Of a stretch of DNA of 64,000 bases, positions 38,886 to 49,468 are shown piece after piece (the stretch's first letter is position 1; the number at the start of each line of letters is the position of its first letter). The DNA lies in contig WPIO01000175.1 of assembly GCA_009760855.2 (NCBI GenBank), positions 195,001 to 259,000 on the forward strand. Reading direction: 5' to 3'. This DNA comes from Cristatella mucedo (taxonomy: Eukaryota; Bryozoa; Phylactolaemata; Cristatellidae). The notes under the pieces are model-generated. The model did no database searches and was not told where the DNA came from. It worked only from the letters and a program-made list of their open reading frames with translations. A program made the position numbers and the translations under genes.

Positions 38886-40790
38886 GACTAGTCGGTCGGT
38901 AGCAGTGCTTGAATCAGGTAATTTATGCCTCTACCGAGTGTGTCATGCCGATAACTAGACATGAAGCAATGACCTTCCAGTTATTTAGTGTGGACTGGCT
39001 AGCTGTTGCAAAGAAGCTTGATTGATTTGAACGGCCAGGCCGGCCAGAGCATGTATCAAGTGCATTATTGTTGTTATTATTATTATTATTAATGTGTTGG
39101 CTTGTTGGCTCCTTCCAAAGATGTTAGAGTTTTTGCCACTCATTGGGGATTTGACTTGATTTCTTGAAGTACCCAACCTGAAGTAGTTAATTTTGTTACG
39201 TATTGACATCGAAGAAGAATGTGCTGTGTAAGGCCATTGGCCTTGATACTTTCACCCGTGGCAATTATGGCTCGATCATGTTCGGATGCCGGCCATTATT
39301 AGCTCTTGCTTTCTAGAGTTTGCTTTCGTTAAGTCCGTTTAACTCGAGCGAGCTGTTGGTCATTGTTAGTGCGCGTTCTTATTTGTACACGTATTATGGT
39401 CTCATGACGTGCTGCATTTACTTTTATAGGTCGTGTCCGTTCTGACGGTGGATTCAGGCTCTAGCGTATCTGCTTGTGTGTCTTTTCCCTTCATCGATGC
39501 AGTTGTTGATATTGGCGTACACAGCACAAAGCTGAGCCCGGTCGACCTTGGCAAAGGATTTGCTAGTCACAGCCTACTGCTAGGCACTAGCTGGCACATG
39601 TGTGATCGGAGGCAGCCGGGCTTATTGTGTTGCAAAGATAGGCCCATAGAGTGTGACGATGGCATCTGTGTAATCCAACTGAAATGATGACTGCTGCTGG
39701 ACATGTATACCTATGCTGGCCCCATGGCCTCCATCGGGCAACCCTATATAAGGCAAAGTGGCTTTGCCATGTCGGCGTCCAAGCAACGATTATATTGCCA
39801 TTACTTGCTGTTGATATGGCATTCCACTGCCTACTGTTTGTATATCCTACCTGTAGCATCTCAGCTGTTGATACCGAGCGGTTACTGCAACTATAAATCT
39901 GCAAAACCCCGTCGTGTTTTTTGCTGGGCCAACTGTAGAATCGCAGGCCAGACGATAATTTTGTTAGGGTGAGGCAGTGACTGCAAGTTACGCTTTCATG
40001 GTCAGTGATTAACGCTGCTGGAGCTGATATTGCTTTGTTTGAATTGATTTGAGGCTTTGAGCAGTAGAGGATTCCATACCTAGAAACTCTCTTTTAGCAT
40101 CCCTGGGGTTTTTGGCGTGCGACATAAAAAGGCTTACTAGTGCTTGCAAGCTGCAGTTAATGTATCGGCTGATGGAATAGTAAATCATTTGTAGTGCCCC
40201 AATAAAACCACTGTTTTCCTAGGTGTAGGATGCTGAAAAAATGCATATAAACAAATTTGTGTTATTGCAAGCACAATTACATAGCTCGTAAAAGGTGTAG
40301 GCACGTAAATATAAGCATGTAAAGGGCGGTTCGCATGGGCAAGCAAATGTGAGAAACAGGTTTATTTTTTCTTTGAAACAGGTTTATTTTTGGTTTGCTT
40401 TAGATCTCAAGCCGGGGGAGGGTGTGATGTCAGTCTGTGGGTGTTTTGGGTGTATTATAACTGAAAGTACAATCTCGAAGGGTATGAGGTGAATTAGTAG
40501 CACAGCTTAGGTAGGGTTTTGAATTGGAAACTTTGAGCTTGATAAGGCAGTGCAGGACACGCTGGAATGGTTTATCGAGCCAATCTTGAGATTGACGGCA
40601 AATGCTATGTATCACTTTCTGTAACTCCTCAAAGCTGTAAGAAATAAGTGGCTATATCGCTTTGGGTTTACTATAGGGCATCCAAAGCCCTGAGTGGCTA
40701 TTGGTGGGCACACGGTGGCCAACAGAAAGGCTTTGCTGTCGACGTTTGCATTCATTATAAAGGTCTTTTTGTGCTGGCAAGAAGATCTAC
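38886..40790 (+). other. Probable YLPM1 3' UTR and downstream DNA
   Basis: No coding exon is recognised. A LINE-like ATCAAGTGCATTATTGTTG tail remnant sits at about 39055-39090. AATAAA near 40201 (CCCCAATAAAACC) is a possible poly(A) signal, but nothing proves the 3' UTR extends that far. Confidence 0.35.
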
Positions 40791-40797
40791 AAGTAAT

Positions 40798-41060
40798 AAC
40801 ATTTGATATAGCGCCCTCAGAGAACTCAAATCTCTTTCTAGACACTGACATTTGCTGCAAAGAAAGCACGATCGAGTGGTTAGTGGCAGCAGCCTTAATA
40901 AACAAGAATAACGCGGCTAGAGGTGGTGTGCACACAAGTTCAGACTGGACAGGTCAACAAAATGTAGGGACTTACTTTGTGGTGGTAGTCCAGTGGCGGT
41001 ATCCAGCGCAGGTGTTTTGTGATGGCGAATGGCTGAAAGTAAGCAGGCTTTGCTGTTAGC
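40798..41060 (-). mobile_element. Decayed LINE 3' end, reverse orientation
   Basis: The hairpin is read in reverse (TAGCGCCCTCAGAGAACTC), followed by GCAAAGAAAGCACGATCGA and by GTGGTTAGTGGCAGC, the reverse of the LINE 3' UTR. Further on there is only weak similarity to the reversed C-terminal block. Confidence 0.6.
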
Positions 41061-41403
41061 TGTAGAGGTCATATAGTCCGAGGTCATTTTGGAGCAGGAG
41101 GTCCTAACTCGGTACTTGGTTTGCTGGAAAAGTGCAGAATGAGCCAAGGTTGAACGAAAGTCCTTTCAGGTTAAGCGACAGTGAAATTGCTGACAGCCAT
41201 TAGGTTGGTCTTATTATTCAGTTTGACATTAGCTGCTAAGTGCGAAAAATGCCATTGCATGCTGAAAAGGAGTTTTAAGTGAGGACAGCCAGTAGTAGTG
41301 CTTGTGTTCATTGCCTGGAAGACATGTGGTCTTAAAACAAAAAGCTCAAAGGTATCGAAAGCCGCCGAGAGCTCCATAAAGAAACTTTAGTTTTAATGTG
41401 TAG

Positions 41404-41478
41404 GTGCTCTCGTACTACTCGTTCGAAAGTGGCCTGGCCGCGGTTTCCGAAAAAACTAAGGGCAAACCAGAGGGCAAG
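41404..41478 (+). CDS. Orphan exon-like segment (25 codons)
   Basis: TGTGTAG|GTGCTC at the left and GGCAAG|GTAAGA at the right bound 75 nt with an open phase-0 frame (VLSYYSFESGLAAVSEKTKG, then KPEGK). Codon content looks coding and unlike the surrounding repeats. I do not recognise the protein and find no partner exons, so it could be a chance pair of splice signals. Confidence 0.3.
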
Positions 41479-42439
41479 GTAAGATGTTAGTTGTCGTGGG
41501 CAGTTGTTGCAAATCTCAAAAGAATTACCACGTACATGATCAAAAGGTCAAGAGCCTGTTATTGCAGTGAGAATGGAGACGCAGACCTGGTTAATCTTAC
41601 TTTCAAGAACTTGGAAACTCATTGCGGAGTTGCTGATTAATAATCTATTCATAGTGCCAACTCCGGAGTATCTATGTCGACGTGAGATGATTCAGCTAAT
41701 ACAGCTTCAAAAGGATGGTTAATCCTGCAGTGAATTTAAAATTACGTGTTGGTATCCTCATGTGCTACACCAAGTAAGTCTGAGTGCACTCAGACTGCAG
41801 AGTTCTCCATAGCTTGCAGAAAGCCTAAGCCGATCTCAGTTAGCAAATGGTAGCCGGCCAGCTGACTTCAAATAGCTCAACCGAGTCAGAACCTGTGTTG
41901 AGTCTGGAGGACGGTCGAGTTGTATGAGGCGGCTGGAAAGGTTTCGTCGGTAATCTGTTGCGAATGGACTCGACCTAGAACCGCCAGAGCAGAAGCTTCT
42001 TCTGCTGTTGCCTAAGAGCACGAGGAGTCTGGACTGGTGCAGCCGCCAACGTATCTACGAAGGAGCGATGTCCTAGCTGGTGGTATCAGAATAAGAATTT
42101 TGTTCTGCATTCGCACGTCAGCTCAAGAGAGAGTTCTCCCATGTCGAGTAACAAATTAGGAGCTTGGTTTTATAATTGTTTAGCTTAGAGACATTTGCCC
42201 AAATCCGAAAACAATCGGTACTAAGTCAATATTTAGTTTGTCAATAACAATCACTCCACTGGATCCGAGCGACTGAACGACTAGCGCCGCTGGGTGCGGT
42301 AAGCATTGATTGGTTGCCGATAATATCTCTGAATGTAAGTCCTCAAAGACAGTGGGTGCTATGCAGGAGAGTTTAATATAACACTTACAGCCCAAGTGAC
42401 TTTCGGTACGCCTTCGGTAGCCAACATAATTCATTTCAT

Positions 42440-42493
42440 GCAACAGAGAGAGTGAGAAACCTACCTACCGCCCAGCCTCCCTTGTACCGTTCC
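42440..42493 (+). mobile_element. LINE RT fragment, 5' side of the LTR insertion
   Basis: ACCTACCGCCCAGCCTCCC then TTGTACCGTTCC aligns with the LINE RT segment at about 271-306 (CGCCCAGTCTCCC, TTCTACCGTTCC). The LINE continues after the inserted element at 45264. Confidence 0.8.
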
Positions 42494-42733
42494 TGCGGTT
42501 TCATTTAATTGACGACACTGCCCCCGATCGCTGTACGAGTGGGCTGTGACACTCGATGTGGTAAGCAGCCCGGACGTGCTACTAGTGGTTGTTTTGCAAA
42601 GGGGGTCGGAGGGGGGACTCCGAGGGGCGGGGAGAGACGTGCTTCGCCCTGCTCCGTGTGTAGGGAGAATAAACTGGTGGTGGTGCTCGTCGGCTAGCGC
42701 TCTGTGCCGTCCGCGACAATAATTCGGGCTACA
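42494..42733 (+). repeat. 5' LTR
   Basis: 240 bp, TG...CA. It contains GAATAAACTGG (poly(A) signal AATAAA) about 65 bp before its end and G-rich stretches that differ from the 3' copy by small indels. Confidence 0.88.
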
Positions 42734-42749
42734 CGCTACTTCGGCAGTA

Positions 42750-43412
42750 ATGGAGAACGTAAAGTTCAGCCACATCGTCACTCAAGACGACGGCAGCAGA
42801 GACTTTGCGGGCTGGGTTGAAAAGTTTGATCTGATGGCAGAGATTCAAGGTATAGTCGCTGACGACCGCCACAAATTCCTGCCCCTTTTTCTAAGCGGCG
42901 GAGCGTTCGCCGTGTGCCAAAGCATCGATGGACAGGCGAAGAAAGACTATACCATCGTAAAAGAGGCTCTTCTGGCTGCATTTTCGGCCGATACATTTAA
43001 AGCTAATGAGGAGCTCACGACACGGCGGCTCCAATCTGGGGAACCAGTGGACGTATACGCATCGATTCGGGCCCGGCTGGCCGGATTGGTGAGTGCGGCT
43101 GCGAAGGATGACTTGGTAAAATGCGCTTTCGTCACCGGGCTTCCAGAGGACATCCGAAAGCAGCTACGCGCGGCGTGTGCGCTCGACAAGATGGCGATGT
43201 CTGAGGTCGTTGAGAAGGCTCGAGCGCTTATGAGTTGCCAGGAGCCGAGCTACGCGGCCGCTGCTAAGGCACTAGGAGCTAAAAGCTCTCGCCCGACTCC
43301 ACGGAAGCGCTTTTGGTTCTTCTGCAAAAAGGAAGGGCGCATAAGTCGCGACTGCCGTTCGTCCAAAGGCAGCGAAGGCTGTTTTTTGCATGCGGCGACG
43401 ACTCACACCTAG
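42750..43412 (+). CDS. Retrotransposon gag-like protein (gag 1)
   Basis: 220 codons starting MENVKFSHIVTQ, 16 bp after the 5' LTR. It has a capsid-like helical domain (DFAGWVEKFDLMAEIQG, FLPLFLSGGAFAV, DYTIVKEALLAAF) and a C-terminal remnant of a CCHC zinc knuckle at about residues 191-201. The first Cys is Trp and the His is Arg, so zinc binding is probably lost. It forms the structural shell in active elements. It is intact in length but likely degenerate. Assignment to a Ty3-like clade is a guess. Confidence 0.75.
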   Translation: MENVKFSHIVTQDDGSRDFAGWVEKFDLMAEIQGIVADDRHKFLPLFLSGGAFAVCQSIDGQAKKDYTIVKEALLAAFSADTFKANEELTTRRLQSGEPVDVYASIRARLAGLVSAAAKDDLVKCAFVTGLPEDIRKQLRAACALDKMAMSEVVEKARALMSCQEPSYAAAAKALGAKSSRPTPRKRFWFFCKKEGRISRDCRSSKGSEGCFLHAATTHT

Positions 43413-43488
43413 CAGCGATATGTCCGGAGCGTGCGCAGCCAAAAAACGAGTAAGGGGAAGCGCATGCTACAGCGCCGGCGCATTCCCC

Positions 43489-43683
43489 TGCTTGTCAACT
43501 CGACTTCCAACAATAAATGTTCTCAACGATGGTCGCATTATGAAGGCGCTCCTTGGTACTGGCTGCTCTCGGTCGATCGTGACTAAATCTTTGATACTGC
43601 TTGCCACCTCGGCGCAGTCTTATCCGGTTAACGAGCTATTTCCGGCGGCGGCGATGACAGCAATGTTGCTTGAGCATTTTTAA
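43489..43683 (+). pseudogene. Retropepsin-like protease remnant
   Basis: The frame at about 43495-43600 has a hydrophobic stretch with LLGTGCSRSIV, the usual D(T/S)G active site with Asp changed to Gly (GGT at 43555-43557). It would be inactive. No RT follows. Confidence 0.6.
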
Positions 43684-43979
43684 GTCGGTGATGACTTCGC
43701 AACTTGGCTGCTTGACTCGGAGCGGCGGCTCGAGCTGTACGGTGTCAATCCGACAATCTGGCACAAATATCTGCCTCTCTTCCTGGAAGGAAGCGCCTTC
43801 GACGTGTTTTCTTACATGCCGAAGGCAATCAAGGATGACTACCGTCTGCTTCGCGAGGCTCTGGTAACAGCGCTGGTTAGTCCTTTAGGTAAAGGGCGAC
43901 TGCTGAGCGCTGAGTTTGCAAATGCTCGTCGGAGAGAGGGCGGCGACAAAAGGGACCAGAAGCAACATCAGCAATCGCC

Positions 43980-44262
43980 GACGGTGTGCCGGGCGACAAC
44001 GATTTATCAGGATGCCACCGTGTGGAACGCGGTGACAGCGATCCAGGCTGTGACGGTTTGCCAGGCGCACGCGGTGTGCAACGAGGCTACGGCCTGCGAG
44101 GTAGCGGAAGCCGTTGAGGTGACGCTGGCATGCGACGAACCGGTGGGTTACGACTCGGAGCAAGTCGGAGATGCGGAGCAGGTCGGAGGCTCATCGGCGA
44201 CGCAAGTGGGCTGTGACGCAGCACAGGTAGGAGACGAGGCGCAGATCGGATATGCGGTGCGA
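43980..44262 (+). repeat. Degenerate ~18-bp (six-codon) repeat region
   Basis: The frame cycles through units such as VWNAVT, VCQAHA, VCNEAT, ACEVAE. The later half changes to QVG(D/C)(A/E)-type units. A tandem origin followed by divergence is inferred. Confidence 0.55.
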
Positions 44263-44263
44263 G

Positions 44264-44520
44264 CCGAAGACGCGGCGGCGGCGGCGGTGGCGGCGGCGGC
44301 GGCGGCGCCCGAAGACGCGGCGGCGGTGGCGGCGCCCGAAGACGCGGCGGCGGCGCCCAAAGACGCGGCGGCGGCGCCCAAAGACGCGGTGGCGGCGGCG
44401 CCCGAACACGCGGCGGCGGCGGCGTCCGGAGACGCGGCGGCGGCGCCCGGAGACGCGGTGGCAGCGGCGCCCGGAGATGCGGTGGTCGCGGCGCCCGGAG
44501 ACGCGGTGGTGGCTTGCCAA
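44264..44520 (+). repeat. GC-rich minisatellite (GCGGCG...CCCGAAGACGCG units)
   Basis: Array of variable-length units built on GCGGCGGCGCCCGAAGACG, encoding Ala runs with P(E/K/G)DA spacers. Its composition opens most frames on both strands, producing Arg-rich and Pro-rich shadow ORFs. Confidence 0.9.
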
Positions 44521-45012
44521 GTGGTGGTGGTGTGGGATGCACCATTGAGCTTCGAGGCTGTGCCGCCCGACGAGGAGCCAGCGGCGGAAAAATATGTGGC
44601 CCCACGACGCACGAACGCAGCTGTCAAACGCAGCCGGCTTGTTTCCACAGGCCGTGCGGTCGCTCGCCTCCTCCGAGCAGCCGTTACTTAGCCTCCTAAT
44701 TAAGGGGACAGTTACTGCCCCGGCGGAAGGAGTTGGCATTGAAATAATGGAATCCACCGCCACCTAGCGGACATCAGACCAGTACCGAACGCCAATGAAC
44801 TCCTTGACGAACGCTCCGATGCTGGCCCTGGCAGTATGTCCAGAGCCGACGAGCCCGTCAGAAAGCTACGGCCAAAGTGTGGCCTGAGATCGCCGGCGCG
44901 CTGTGAGGACTATGTGCTCAATGTTTAGCCTTCTCGCTGCTTAAGCAGTGGAGAAGAACAGCTGCTTGCTGCTCTGGCTACGTCGTTAATTGATCTCCAG
45001 ATCAGGCGGGCA

Positions 45013-45258
45013 TGTGGTTTTATTTAATTGATGACACTGCCCCCGATCGCTGTACTAGTGGGCTGTGACACTCGATGTGGTAAGCAGCCCGGACGTGCTA
45101 CTAGTGGCTGTTTTGCTAAGGGGGTCGGGGGAACTCCGGTGGGCGAGAGGGGCGAGGAGGGTCGTGCTCCGCCCCGCTCCGTGTGGAGGAGGAATAAACT
45201 GGTGGTGTTGCTCGTCGGCTAGCGCTCTATGCCGTCCGCGACAATAATCCGGGCCACA
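45013..45258 (+). repeat. 3' LTR
   Basis: 246 bp, begins TGTGGTTTTATTT, ends GGGCCACA. AATAAA (GGAATAAACTGG) is retained. Confidence 0.88.
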
Positions 45259-45263
45259 GCTCC

Positions 45264-46036
45264 TATCAAAGACACTGAAACGAGTCGTGACAGACTAGTT
45301 GAACTCACATATTATAACTAAAACCTTGCTAGTAAGTTTCAGTCTGGTTGTAGAGCTAATTACTCCACAGAGTCAGCATTGCCTACCGGCATGTGCAATC
45401 AGGCGATTACAGCTGGTGCAAAACTCCGCAGCAAGGCTTGTCTGTCTGGAGCGTCAAAGTTGCTATATCACACCACTTCTCGCCGACCTGCACTCGCTAC
45501 CAGTCAAGCAACGGATCGACTTCAAGGTTTTGTCGTTCACTTTTAGGTCACTTCATTCTTTGGCTCCGGCCTATCTCTCAGATATACTCCCCCACCAGGT
45601 CAAGCATAGTACCACCAGCTTTTCGGAATCCAACAGTTTACCAATACCTCCTACAAACCACAAATCCTTCGGAGACCGTGCATTTAGTTCGTATGCTATT
45701 AAAGCCTGGAGCTCACTCCTGACTTGCGTCACGACATCCCCTGACTGGACTAAATTTAAAAAGAAATTAAAAACGCACCTGTTTATGACAGCATTTAGTG
45801 GGTCACCGTGATTCGTCCTGTATGTGCTTACGCGTACTGGCACCGTGCATGCTGCCACTAACCACACTTGCTAACCCTGTGCAGGCCACCCCTAACTATG
45901 TTATTCATGTTGCTTATCAGGCATGATGCCACTCACCATTCGATCGTGTTTGCTTTGCAGCAAATATAAAGCACCTAGAAAGAGATTGAGTTCTCTGAGA
46001 GCGCTTTATCAAGTGTATTGTTATTATTATTAATAT
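45264..46036 (+). mobile_element. LINE copy, 3' side of LTR insertion, internally deleted
   Basis: Resumes at TATCAAAGACACTGAAACGA. It reads into the ACTCCACAGAGTCAGCATTGCC segment and jumps straight to the C-terminal block (IRRLQLVQNSAARLV), omitting the RT catalytic core that other copies retain at this point. The C-terminal frame (about 45400-45811) is open. It ends with the 3' UTR, hairpin and (ATT)n tail. Confidence 0.8.
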
Positions 46037-46364
46037 ATTAGCAGTCAGGCCAGTCGGCACGCAACAGGAATTTTGTCGTTTCGTAAGAATTGCAGTCTCG
46101 GGCTATAAGAGCAAAAGCTTTTTATCGCCAACGGTCTTTATGTGGAGCTAATTTGTTGTCCACAGTGGACGTGACGGCACGTGGAGGCTGAAACTAGTGC
46201 AACAGTGCAGCTCGCTATGAAGAAGCCAAGTCGTTGTGGGTTAGCCTAAGAAATTTACGCTATCTGTTGATCAACAGGCAGCCATCTAAGCTCTTTCAGC
46301 AAAAAAGAGTTACGGTCAAACCTCTGGAATTTTCTAACTGGCTTTGAAGCCATATTGTATCATG

Positions 46365-46456
46365 CTTCCTTTGCTGCAAATTTTAAGTGCCTAGAAAGAG
46401 ATTAAGCTCACTAAGGGCGCTGTAGAAGTATGGCATTATTATTATTACTATTATTA
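46365..46456 (+). mobile_element. LINE tail-only copy
   Basis: TTTGCTGCAAATTTTAAGTG then CCTAGAAAGAGATT, with a decayed hairpin partner and an (ATT)n tail. Confidence 0.65.
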
Positions 46457-47274
46457 TACACCAGCTGCAGTGGCCCAATGGCTTTTTACGGTAGCCTAGC
46501 GAAAATGGAGTTGCAATAAAGTCTAGCCAAGACAGAACCTGGAAGCTAGTTAAAAAAAACTTTACAAGCCTCCTTGGAAGGCAATATGATTTTAGAGAGG
46601 GGTCGGACGTAAAGGTTCGCCGTGGATGCATTCTTCTTAATTTATCCCGTTTAGCAGTTGTGTCCTGCCGCCGTCGAGAAGTACCCAGCAGTAGACGGTG
46701 GTCGAGCTTGGGCGAGAAGCTTGCACATTCTTTTGCTGCTAAGCTGTTACTGCTGGCCAGTCGATACCCGGTACATGCTAGGCCAAATAGAATCTTCCAA
46801 AATTTGGGCAGCTGTCGAAGACGACCTTACGAGCACATGGCGATGGTTGCACCGCAGCATCACCTATTAAGGGAGCAGCCTTCGAGTCCAGTCACACGCT
46901 TTGGGTGGCCTTCGAGTAGCAGTTCGGTTCTATCGTCTGTTAGTGTAAGGAAATCTGCCGACTTCCAGGATCCAACGTCTGCGAGGCGAGCACTCAGTTT
47001 TTCAGTCGCTGCAGCCAATTTCGACGGTTTAAATTATAAACATAGCTGATTATCATCAGCATAACAGTGATAGCCTATTCCATGGGTCCGAAACATTTTC
47101 CCAAGAGGCTCAGGATGATTAAAGGAGAGCAAAAAAGTGGATAAAACCTGACCCCCGTACGACACGGATTGAACACGACCTAGTCAGGTATGATTATAAC
47201 TATACGCAGGCTAGGATGTGCGGTGGCGAGAGGTCACTGGGGATCTTGGGTAAGGGAAGTTGGCCGACTAAGTC

Positions 47275-48064
47275 GTGGTGTTACATAAAATTGGTAAAAT
47301 TCGTGCTTGTTTAGATAAGGATACCACGTCTAAGTTGGTTCATGCATTCGTGACATCCCGTCTCAACTTCTGCAACTCACTGCTCGCTGGCCTACCGGCA
47401 TGTGCGATCAGGCGATTGCAGCTGGTGCAAAAATCCGCAGCTAGGCTTGTCTGTCGTGAGCGTTGCAGTTGTCACATCACACCACTTCTCGCCGACCTGC
47501 ACTGGCCACCAGTCAAGCAACGGATTGACTTCAAAGTTTTGTCGCTCACTTTTAGGTCACTTCATTCTTTGGCTCCAGCCTATCTCTCAGATCTACTTCC
47601 CCACCAGGCCAAGCATTGTACCACTCGCTTTTCGGAATCCAACAGTCTGCAAATACCTCGTACAAACCTCCAATCCTGGATTTGGAGAATTTGAGACCGT
47701 GCGTTTAGTTCGTATGCTCCCAAAGCTGGGAACTCCCTCCCGACTTGCGTCAGAACATCCCCTGACTTGACCACATTAAAAAAGAACTTAAAAACACACA
47801 TATTTAGGACAACATTTAGTCGGTCCCTGTGATTCGTCCTTCATGTGCTTATGCTCGCTGACACTGTGCATACTGCCACTAATCACATTTGCATGCTGAC
47901 CCTGTGCATGTCACCCCTAAACATGCTATTCATTTCGTTTATCGAGCATGATACCACTCACCATTCGATTGCATTTCATTTTTCAGCAAATGTAAAGCGC
48001 CTAGAAAGAGTCTGAGTTCTCTGAGGGCGCTTTATCAAGTGCATAATTCTTATTATTATTATTG
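47275..48064 (+). mobile_element. LINE 3' portion with RT C-terminal block
   Basis: An open frame from 47275 reads HKIGKIRACLDKDTTSKLVH, SRLNFCNSLLAGLPACAI, SAARLVCRERCSCH and the PVKQRIDFKVLSLTF block. A short insertion near 47680 shifts the frame. The 3' UTR, hairpin (AAAGCGCC...GGCGCTTT) and ATT tail close it at 48064. Confidence 0.85.
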
Positions 48065-48539
48065 GAGGCTCCCGGTCTCGCCGAGTTATGCACTTGGATG
48101 AGTGCAGGCTTGCTCCGGCTATGGGGCCACGTACGCAAGGTAACAAGTGCCCGCGGCCCGAGCGGAGCTGCTTAGCACGCTCGTTGTAGAAGCTTATGTA
48201 TTCCTAATACCCCCATATAGCGCGTTTTTTGCACCCCCCCCGCGAGTTGGCGTCTTTGTGCGTAAGCTCTCGATCTGGAACGGAGTCGGTACAACGGCTG
48301 GACTTCGGAAGCCGACTGACCAACTAGCACGTTAGTTCGCGCTTGCTTCGTCGTCTTACGCCCCTAGAGTGTACTTTTTATAGGACCTTCCCCTGTAGAC
48401 AGTGAATGCGATATTATAAAGAGGTCTGACCTGACGACCGCTCGTCTTACCCTAGCTCAGCGGCATGGTGAGCGGCTCCGTGGCCAGAGAAAGGCGGGGC
48501 TTGGCGGGAAATAGCCTCTGACCCCTGGAATTCGGCTAC

Positions 48540-48780
48540 AGAACCAAGCCAGCGCCTCCTCTTCCAGTCCCATCGCTGTTATCAATCGTTCAAGAAGGAC
48601 ATCGCGAACAACAGTGTCGGAGGCAGCTGATAGATCTAGCAGGTGGTGACATTCCGGTCATCGTTGCTGCATAGAGCGGCATTTGTTACACGGATAGCAG
48701 TTTCTTTGGAGTGCGGCGGCTTGAAGCCCGAATGAATTTTTTTTCTGACAATTGTGGGCCGCAAGGTGTTTAACGGCATG
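48540..48780 (-). mobile_element. Diverged LINE reverse-transcriptase fragment
   Basis: The reverse complement reads HSKETAIRVTNAAL, then after a frameshift DLSAASDTVVRDVLLERL and GLEEEALAW. This is the RT region spanning motif A (usual DLSAAFDTVDH), here with altered residues. It is more diverged than the other LINE copies and may be another lineage. Confidence 0.7.
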
Positions 48781-48784
48781 TTAT

Positions 48785-49465
48785 TGTGAATCCAAAACAT
48801 TAGTAGGATGTATTAGCTCTGGCTGCTGCCCTTTGAACAAGGTCAGCCTTGGAGGTCAATAGTTTGGCCAGGAATTTTTAGGAGGAAGTTGTCGGCGAGT
48901 TCGGGCGTGTTTATACTTAGGCGCGTAACGCGGCGACTCGCACCTTTGAGGTTCGTGCGCCGGTATTCCGGTTCAACGCATTCGTTTGTTATTGAGGGCT
49001 GATGGAGCCTATAGGCCTACATCTCCACGTTTATGAGCGCTCACGTCATTATCCCCCGTCTCCCAGTAGCCTCGTTTTGTCTAGCGCTCTTCGTGCCTAT
49101 AGTTCGTGCCAGTGTCCTCCTTCTGCTGTGTTTAGTCCTTGTATAGAGTATTGCATAGCAAGGCCCACCATCCCTGCGGCGCTCGCGCCCTGTGGCCGCC
49201 ACGTGTTTTGGAGCCCCCAGTTACCGCCTCGAGGGGAGGCCTAGAGTTGGAGAGGAGGGCCTCGAGGGTAGGCCTTGAGATGAATGACACCCACTCCACA
49301 GGCTGGGCTACGAATCTAAGAGACAAAAAGGAAGGCATGCGACTTTGCGATATTGAACTAGGATCTCAGAGAGTTCAATTCAGGCTGTTTTTAAGTATTG
49401 TCAAACCGTGGCCAGTTCAGAATGTCTAATGAACAATCCCTTTGGCGAGTGAAGAGTTTTCCCAT
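48785..49465. other. No gene recognised
   Basis: Short ORFs only, with no domain or repeat family identified. Confidence 0.4.
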
Positions 49466-49468
49466 ACT

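Larger units (their letters stand above)
43654..44691 (+). pseudogene. Second gag-like ORF with alanine-rich repeat tail (gag 2)
   Basis: The first gag-like residues (from ATG 43654) are separated by an in-frame TAA at 43681-43683 from a 335-codon open frame to the stop at 44689-44691. DFATWLLDSERRLELYG, YLPLFLEGSAFDVF and DDYRLLREALVTAL parallel gag 1 motif for motif at low identity, so the two are paralogues. The capsid-like part is followed by imperfect six-residue repeats (about 43980-44260), then alanine-rich APEDA/APGDA repeats, and a basic end. No zinc knuckle. An ATG at 43804 could start a shorter product. Confidence 0.65.
42489..45263 (+). mobile_element. Non-autonomous LTR retrotransposon with 5-bp TSD (element 42494-45258)
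   Basis: The direct LTRs are 42494-42733 and 45013-45258. They begin TGYGGTTT and end GGGCYACA, with about 85-90% identity by eye plus indels, so this is an old insertion. Flanking 5-mers GTTCC (42489-42493) and GCTCC (45259-45263) form a once-mutated target duplication. The intact LINE near position 300 reads CCGTTCCTATCAAAG, exactly as expected before insertion. The 2.3-kb interior codes gag-like protein, a protease remnant and a second gag-like ORF. There is no RT, RNase H or integrase, so movement would need helper proteins. No clear primer-binding site is evident. Confidence 0.88.

Noticed and set aside
44087-44763. Long Pro/Arg- and Ala-rich minus-strand ORFs over gag 2
   Set aside because: Generated by the GCGGCG minisatellite, which has few stop codons in any frame. 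No domain.
42494-45258. Endogenous retrovirus with envelope
   Set aside because: No envelope, RT or integrase frame is present between the LTRs. A gag/protease-only retrotransposon explains the data.
46660-47049. 129-codon plus ORF
   Set aside because: No recognisable domain. It lies between LINE fragments and is probably repeat-derived or chance.
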